This document shows, piece by piece, positions 57,985 to 64,000 of a stretch of DNA of 64,000 bases. Within the stretch, counting starts at the first letter, position 1. Every line of letters starts with the position of its first letter. Both the position numbers and the translations under genes were made by a program. The DNA is from Sophora flavescens. Taxonomy: Eukaryota > Streptophyta > Magnoliopsida > Fabales > Fabaceae. The notes beneath the pieces were generated by a model. That model saw nothing but the letters and a program-made list of their open reading frames with translations, was not told the DNA's origin and searched no databases. The stretch spans positions 169,940,518 through 170,004,517 of the forward strand of contig CM061067.1 of NCBI GenBank assembly GCA_030762895.1, read 5' to 3'.

Positions 57985-58345
57985 AAGTGAGGGAATCACA
58001 TTATGTGATTTACCCAACCTTACCATTCATGTTATGTGATTTACTCAACCTCAGAAGTTTTTTTTACCATTAAGACAGAGACCTTTAAGTCTAGGAATAG
58101 GAAGAAATAACAACACCTCAAATATGATAGAGGCATATTGTGAAGGAAAAAGCACGAAATATAGAGGAAAAGAGGGGGGTGTAATACAGATCGACTGATA
58201 CAGAAGAATATGGTTCTTTATATAGAGAAGAGAGACTACCTGAATTTCTTGAAAACTGATCTAAAAACTTAATGCTCATTAAGAGGATTAGGTAATTACA
58301 AGGTGAATGGGTAAGTAGCACAGTAGTCAAAGGAATGAATGTTTT
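57985..58345 (+). repeat. Internal direct duplication of CACTA-2, copy B
   Basis: Partner of 57000-57340; see the shared blocks listed there. Both copies end at the same relative place before a TTAACGTCAGTTG cluster, so the duplicated unit included subterminal repeats. Confidence 0.85.
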
Positions 58346-58849
58346 TGCAGAAACTAATAAACTTTTAACGTCAGTTGTTTAATATAACTAACGTTAAAAG
58401 TGTTTTTTTAAAAAAATATTTATTTTTAACGTCAGTTTTTTAAACAACTGACGTTAAAAGTGTGATTTTCAGTTAAATAACTAGCTGACGTAAATAATCC
58501 TATATCCTATATAGAGAAGAGAGACTGATTTTCTTGAAAACTGATCTAGAAACTTAATGCTCAGGGGTAGGTAGCACAGTAGTCAAAGGAATTAATGTTT
58601 TTGCAGAACACTTTTAACGTCAGTTGTCTTCAACAGCGGACGTTAAAAGTTTTTTATTTTTAACGTCAGTTTCTTAATACAACTGACGTTAATTAAATGT
58701 CCTTTAACGTCAGTTTTTACAAACAACTGACGTAAAATGTTGTTTTATTTTGATTATAACGTTTACACCCGCGTCCTTTAACATCACTTTTTACAAACAA
58801 CTGATGTAAAATGTTATTTTATTTTGATTATAACGTTTACACCCGTGCG

Positions 58850-59190
58850 CCTTCTGCACTTCGCTCTGTACGTCTCTTTTCTCTTTTCATCACGCTCAAC
58901 ACTCACTCTCACTCACACTCTGCCCTAATCGCGAGCTCATCTCCACCGCAACCACCGCGAGGGCTTCTTCGCCACCACCGTGAGGTACACTCTTAACCCC
59001 TAACTCTGTCTTTCCCGCTCATTCTTTGCAATAACTTGACATCTCTCTTTCCCCTTCCCGCGCACTAACTCTCATTGTCCCTCTGCTCTCAGTAACCACA
59101 TCGAACGTTGGCCACCACTCGAGCTCCCCCCCCCCCCCCCCCACCACCACCACCACGCGAGCGCCTATTTCTGGTGAGTCTTTAGGGCAC
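58850..59190 (+). promoter_or_regulatory. Probable promoter/5' leader of the CACTA-2 gene
   Basis: Abruptly pyrimidine-rich and GC-richer than its surroundings (CTCTTTTCTCTTTTCATCAC, CACTCACTCTCACTCACAC). CCACCGTGAGGTACAC near 58973-58988 looks like an exon end with a GTACAC donor. A poly-C run lies at about 59127-59142. This fits a leader exon followed by an intron; transcription start is not determined. Confidence 0.4.
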
Positions 59191-59204
59191 ATTTTTTTAT
59201 TTTC

Positions 59205-59395
59205 GGTTTTGAGTGTATGTTGAAACTGTAGTCTCAGTAGTTGAAACTTGAAACTGTGAGTTTGAGTTGTTTGGAATGTCTCTATTTTTGGTTTTGAGTG
59301 TATGTTGAAACTGTAGTCTCAGTAGTTGAAACTTGAAACCGTGAGTTTGAGTTGTTTGGAATGTCTCTATTTTTGGTTTTGAGTGCATGTTGCTC
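59205..59395 (+). repeat. 85 bp tandem repeat, about 2.2 copies
   Basis: Units start with GGTTTTGAGTG(T/C)ATGTTG at 59205, 59290 and 59375. The first two differ at about one position. Probably within the leader intron. A GC palindrome block follows directly at 59407-59495. Confidence 0.95.
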
Positions 59396-59670
59396 TGTTG
59401 GTTGATCTGTCACGACCGTGATGCTCATCACGACTAGGCCGTGATCAGTTCTGCATGTGAGGGTCTGGTTCAGTTGGCACGTTACGGCCGTGACCTGTGC
59501 TTGGCAATCTTCAAAAACTATAGTTTTCAATCTCCCGTATTGTCCTTATATTGGATAGATGTTTTATATATCTACAGGACCTATCTAGTTATTTTTATTT
59601 ATACTTCTGTATTTATTTTGAGTTATAACCTATGTTAATACATATATATTGTTTCTGAACAGGCATACAT

Positions 59671-62600
59671 ATGGATCAGTCGGATAGCCCACATGCACGG
59701 GAGGACACTGTGGGGGCTATGCAGGACCCGATCACGCCTACGCCTGATTCTAGTGTAAGTTTACATGTTATATACTATCTTTAGTCCTTCTTTTAATGTA
59801 AGTTTATAATGTTACAACCCTCTATTTTATCATTTTTTTTGTTTATAATGTTACAACCCTCTATTTTATCATTTTTTTTGTCCATACAGACATCACAGGC
59901 TCATAGGAAACGGGGTAGAGGAGCCACCTCGTTGAAGAAACTAGAGAAGGACAGGCAAAGCGGACAGAAGCTTGAGGTGTCCTTCGATGCTAATCTAAAT
60001 GCCCAGGGACCCCGTGCTAAAGAATTTAATAAGTGGGTGTTTCTACAAGCGAAGCAGCACGTAAGCATCAACTACAACCACTGGAATGACGTTCCACAGA
60101 ACGTTAAGGATCAGATTTGGGAGGCTATCGCGGTATTTTACCTTTACATTCATTTGATTTACATTATTAGATAATTATCCGAGTTATAATCCATCCAGTT
60201 GTTATGTATTTAATGTGTAGGTAGCTTGGACTGTGCCAAATGACGAGGATCATCGTCATAAATGTATGAAAATGGCATCAAAGCGTTGGAATGGGTTCAA
60301 GCATGATCTTACCAGGTACTATGTATCTGGGAAGAAGCGGCTTGATAAAATGTTCTCGGATTATCCCTGGATTGATCAGGATACTTGGGATATGTTTGCC
60401 AGGAGTCGACAGGGATGGAGAATTTCGGGTTGGTTGATTAAGTTAATTTTGTATGCTTCTTATAGATCATTTAACTGTATTTAATTATGTGTTTTTGTTT
60501 GAATAGGCTAAGGCAAATAAGGGTCGGCAGAATCAGGCGAAGAACGTCCACCGCCACACCATGTCTCAGGGTGGGTACCAGACTCGGATCGAGCAGATGA
60601 TGGCGGATAGGCTGAGGGCGAAGCAAGAAGAGCACTCTGCTAGGATTGAAAGAGGAGAGGTGCCTGAGGGCACACCATTAAGTCCTCCGTCGGACATCAA
60701 CCGCGAGGATGTCTGGTTAGTCGGCCGCATGACAAAGACGGGATCTTTTAAAGTTGATGCCACTCGCGAAGTGGCAGATAAGATTGTAAGTAAATAATTA
60801 ACTTGATTTCAATCGATATTTGTATAGATATTTGCAACACTTTTTACTTGCACGTTTTTTCATTTTTTTCATTGTAGATGGATCTTAAAGCACAATCCTC
60901 CCAGGGCTCATTCGTCCCTTCTGGACGGCGGGACGTCTTGATGACTGCTCTAGGCAAGAAAGACCATCCTGGTCGGGTTCTCGGTGTTCGTGGGAACGTG
61001 ACCATCAAAGAATATTATGGCAAGTCTGCTTCACGAAAGCGGGTGGTCGATGAAGCATCAATTTTGGCTGACATTACTCATCACCTCATGTCCAACCTAG
61101 CTATTACATCACATCTGATGCAAAGCTTAATATCCAACCCAGAATTCAAGCAGGCGCTTGCCAGAGAGCTTTCCTCTGTCGGTACATCCCAGGACAACGC
61201 AGGGCATGCCAACCCTTCACATGTGAGCACAAAAGAGAGTTATAGTAGGGCACATGTGGAGGACGATGAGTTGGCAACTAGGGAGCGGGAGTTCGAAGTC
61301 CAACGCCATGAGCATGAGTTGGAAATGAAAAGGCGTGAGCTTGAGTTGGACTCCAAACGACGTGAGCTCGAATTGTTAACAAAGGTATGTATTCATTATT
61401 AATGTGTCAAATAATTACTTGTGTTTTTTTTTAATTATCAACAACTTATCTATTTTATTTTTCCTAAACTGAAGGCCAAGTCGACGTCGGTGTCGCTGTC
61501 ACCTATCACTCGTTTGTTCTCACTTGGTGATGATTATGCGTTTGATATTTTTGAATGTCCATTGGAGCACGATGGATGGGTGGCACGCCCAGATCAACGG
61601 AGGATATTTTCCTTCTGTGGTGACGATCTCGGGAACGCCTGCAGAAATAACGTCCGGATGGCCAGCAATGTTTTGAGTCTCTGGTGCATGTAAGTTAATT
61701 TTAATTTTATAACTTATTTATTTTTGGTATTTTTCCATTTAATAATTTATTTTAATTTCAATATATATATTATGTAATTAACATCCACACCTTTTCATAT
61801 CTTAGGTATCTCCATCGTCTTCAGCTTGATAAGGGTGTTGCATCAGTTTACGGCTTCTTAGATCCGTCAATCCTTCTGCCCGATTTCTTTGCTGGCGATG
61901 CATTGAGTAAATACTTAGGGAACTTGTTGGGAGACAATCAGAAAGAATTATATCTGGCTCCCTACCGTATGAAAAGCCATTGGCAGTTGTTCGTACTTCA
62001 CCCGTCTAGGCATACTGTCATATTCTATTGCTCTCTCCACCAACACCACCACGGTGGTGTTGGAAGTCAGAAATAAGTAAGTAACTAATCTTAAATTTAA
62101 TTTAAGTTTTAATATCAGTTGTTTTTAGTTTATTACACACATGATATATGAATTTGTTAATTGATCGACATGATTATTTGTTTATGATGGCGCGCTGAAG
62201 GCGAGTAGCATAAGTTGCGCCAACGGGAGAAGTAGGACTTCTAAGGCTAAAGCAAATCCTGTATGGAACATCCTCAAGGTTTGGTAGTTTATTTATCAAA
62301 TAATTAATATTATAATTACTAATTTATATGTATATTCAACTGACATTGAAATTAATTTTGTTGGTAGTCTCGATTTCAAAATGACGGGTGGTCGTGCGGC
62401 TATTATGTGATGCTTCATATGCTGAACATAGTCTCCACATCTATTACGGATGGATGGAATAAGGTAATATTTAAACAACTTGTTAAATTATATATTATAG
62501 TTTTGAAGATGACTTGCATTGATGTTATTGTTATTATTTGAACATGTGTAGGCATTTAACGACCAATCGCCTATTCAAGAAGATGAGTTAAAAGACTTGA

Positions 62601-62683
62601 GGATGCGCTTCGCTGAATTCTTCTTCAAGTATGCGGCTGAAAAAGGAATTGACAAGATACCTCCGCACTACTTAGATGAATAG
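59671..62683 (+). CDS. CACTA-2 accessory gene: TnpA/Transposase_24-like with Ulp1-like C-terminus
   Basis: ATG 59671 follows an acceptor-like AG. Exons: 59671-59754, 59890-60132, 60221 to about 60428, 60507-60785, 60878-61384, 61475-61689, 61806 to about 62065, 62201-62278, 62368-62463 and 62552-62683 (TAG). The N-terminal half has the Transposase_24 pattern: DVPQNVKDQIWEAI, MASKRWNGFKHDLTRYYV, RHTMSQGGYQTRIE. A charged coiled coil of repeated HELEMKRRELELDSKRRELE type follows. The C-terminus is C48/Ulp1-like with HWQLFVLHP (His) and QNDGWSCGYYVMLHML (Gln, Cys); the Asp position reads FYCS, so the classical triad is incomplete. The exon ending near 62065 is uncertain: reading on to the GT at 62077 meets TAA at 62074-62076. 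Presumed role: binding of the subterminal repeats. No function is shown. Confidence 0.75.
59801..59880 (+). repeat. Short tandem duplication in intron 1 of the CACTA-2 gene
   Basis: A unit of about 39 bp containing TTATAATGTTACAACCCTC, ending in ATCATTTTTTTTG, is present twice head to tail. Confidence 0.9.
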
Positions 62684-62935
62684 TTTTTTTGTTAGACTTT
62701 AGAAACTAATTAATAACATGTATATATATATCCTTAGATTGGTAGTTTTGTTTTTAGACATTGGAGACTAAAATTTATTTATATATATACATGGGGTTTT
62801 GGTTTTAAGTCCCCCCATTGTTCCATTTTTCCTTTGCAATTATGTAATGTGTGTGATATTCTGTGTTACTAGGATATTTACTGAATGTAGGGATAGCTTA
62901 GGGGAGTGATATTTTAAAACTGAATTTAAAAAAAA
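62684..62935 (+). other. 3' UTR/terminator region of the CACTA-2 gene
   Basis: AT-rich sequence between the stop codon and the right subterminal repeats. AATTAATAACATG-type and T-rich stretches could serve polyadenylation, but no single signal stands out. Confidence 0.4.
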
Positions 62936-62940
62936 AATCT

Positions 62941-63330
62941 ATTAACGTCAGTTGTATCAAACAACTGACGTTAATAGTATTTTATAAAATATACAGTACA
63001 CTATTAACGTCAGTTGTTTATTACAACTAACGTTAAAATTAAAACCTTTAACGTCTGTTCTTTATAACAACTGACGTTAGTTTTAACAAAATTAACGTCC
63101 GTTTTCTTAAAGAACTGACGTTAATAGTTTTATGTTTAACGTCAGTTGTTTAAACAACTGACGTTAATTTTTACAAAATTAACGTCAGTTGTGTTAAAGA
63201 ACTGACGTTAATAGTTTTATATTTAACGTTAGTTCTCAACTGACGTTAAAATATTAACTATTAACGTCATCTGTATTTACGTCAGTCAATATTCTAACGT
63301 AAAAAATCAATTTTAACTGACGTAAACAAT
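62941..63330. repeat. CACTA-2 right subterminal repeats
   Basis: About a dozen inverted pairs of TTAACGTCAGTTGT / ACAACTGACGTTAA, each pair able to form a hairpin of roughly 12-15 bp with a short loop. They continue to the terminal CACTAGTG. Confidence 0.95.
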
Positions 63331-63349
63331 ACTTATTGCACTAGTGAAA

Positions 63350-64000
63350 ATTCGAACTCCAGTTCCCCAAATTTTTCTACTTATGTTTTTTTAATAATAC
63401 TACAAACCACTTCACTCGATGTATCTACTCCCACTTTGTAATTACTTGGGACATGTACACTCTTACTTAAAGTCTATTTGATTTGATATGACAAAAACAA
63501 AGATAAGAAAAAGAATACACTATATAAAAAAGGAAAGAAAAAACAAAAAATAAAAGAGGGGATTTTTATTTTTTTTTTATGAATCGTACTTACTTATCTA
63601 ATTTCTCTTAAAATTATGTGTGACTATATTAATTTTTATATAAAAAAGTTGGTAAACGATTATATGATTAGAAATACTTTTTCGAGTTAAATATTACTTT
63701 ATTAGTTAAATTACTTTTTTGTTCTCTTATCTTTATTTTAGGTTTGATTTTGATCCCTCATTTATTTTGTTCTATTTTTATTATTTATCTTATAAACATT
63801 AGTCTATTTTGATCCATTCTATTAGTTTTATAATAACGACGTTAGGTTTCTATTGTCAGTTACCGAAAACTGCCACCAAGACTCTGGAAATCAGGGTTTA
63901 TACCGTTTTCTCTTTCTCTCTCCTTCTTTGTCTTCCTCCTTTCCTCCTTCCTTCTTCCTATCATTTTCTCTATCTCCCAAGCACACTCAACTCAATCCAA
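63350..64000. other. Right flank, no gene recognised
   Basis: AT-rich. 63470-63510 repeats a phrase found at 54553-54600. The last 100 bases (63905-64000) are pyrimidine-rich (CTCTCTCCTTCTTTGTCTTCC) and could be the 5' leader of a gene outside the window; this cannot be tested here. Confidence 0.4.

Larger units (their letters stand above)
56148..63346 (+). mobile_element. CACTA-2: non-autonomous CACTA transposon with captured gene pieces
   Basis: Left end CACTAGTGGAAAATATAC at 56148; right end ...ACTTATTGCACTAGTG at 63346 (inverted CACTAGTGCAATAAGT). Flanking triplets are AGA (56145-56147) and AAA (63347-63349), an imperfect TSD. Length is 7,199 bp. Both ends hold dense AACGTCAGTT/AACTGACGTT repeats. 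It contains a Dicer-like fragment, internal duplications and one multi-exon TnpA/Ulp1-like gene, but no TNP2 transposase, so movement would need one in trans. Confidence 0.9.

Overview
Organism: This is nuclear DNA of a flowering plant, most likely a eudicot and possibly a legume (the legume guess is inference). The window is AT-rich and holds plant L1-type LINEs with DUF4283 ORF1 and RNase H ORF2 tails, two CACTA (En/Spm) DNA transposons, LTRs with plant-type primer binding sites, a Tourist-like MITE and a probable tRNA-derived SINE. I found no intact single-copy host gene, no rRNA and no convincing tRNA. The window is a nest of transposable elements, and several nested boundaries can be fixed to the base by their target-site duplications (TSDs). 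Layout: 1-2460 is the end of a long LTR. 2461-2880 holds a diverged hairpin repeat and half a MITE. About 2950-17745 is LINE 1, full length but mutated, split inside ORF2 by CACTA-1 (7139-16019, TSD GTC), which carries a decayed TNP2 transposase and a TnpA-like gene. 17780-18784 is a short array of the hairpin repeat. 18785-26911 is a Tat/Ogre-like LTR with a degenerate internal region, itself hit by a solo LTR (23899-25248, TSD CATAT). 26912-45901 is LINE 2, 5'-truncated and split twice: by a gag-only Athila-like retrotransposon in minus orientation (28070-38632, TSD ATATG), whose own left LTR holds an opposite-orientation relative (29042-34272), and by a 4.2 kb LTR-like insertion (40129-44321) in which a TATA-containing unit of about 535 bp is repeated six times. 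46799-52612 is LINE 3, a fragment with a 15 bp TSD, split by a 3.8 kb solo LTR (47402-51229, TSD GATGG) and a Tourist-like MITE (51998-52496, TSD TTA). A SINE, foldback and minisatellite DNA follow. 56148-63346 is CACTA-2, with dense TGACGT-containing subterminal repeats, a probable captured Dicer-like gene fragment and a multi-exon TnpA/Ulp1-like gene. The last 650 bases hold no recognised gene. How the parts work together: CACTA-1 has a TNP2-type transposase but a broken accessory gene. CACTA-2 has the accessory gene but no TNP2, so it would depend on a transposase from elsewhere. The two Athila-like elements encode only a gag-type protein and would need reverse transcriptase and integrase in trans. 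The three LINEs are dead. The most unusual signals are GC-rich palindromic modules shared by unrelated elements, the sixfold promoter-bearing repeat, the Dicer-like fragment in CACTA-2, and a gag protein with a conserved Cys-rich extension and no pol.
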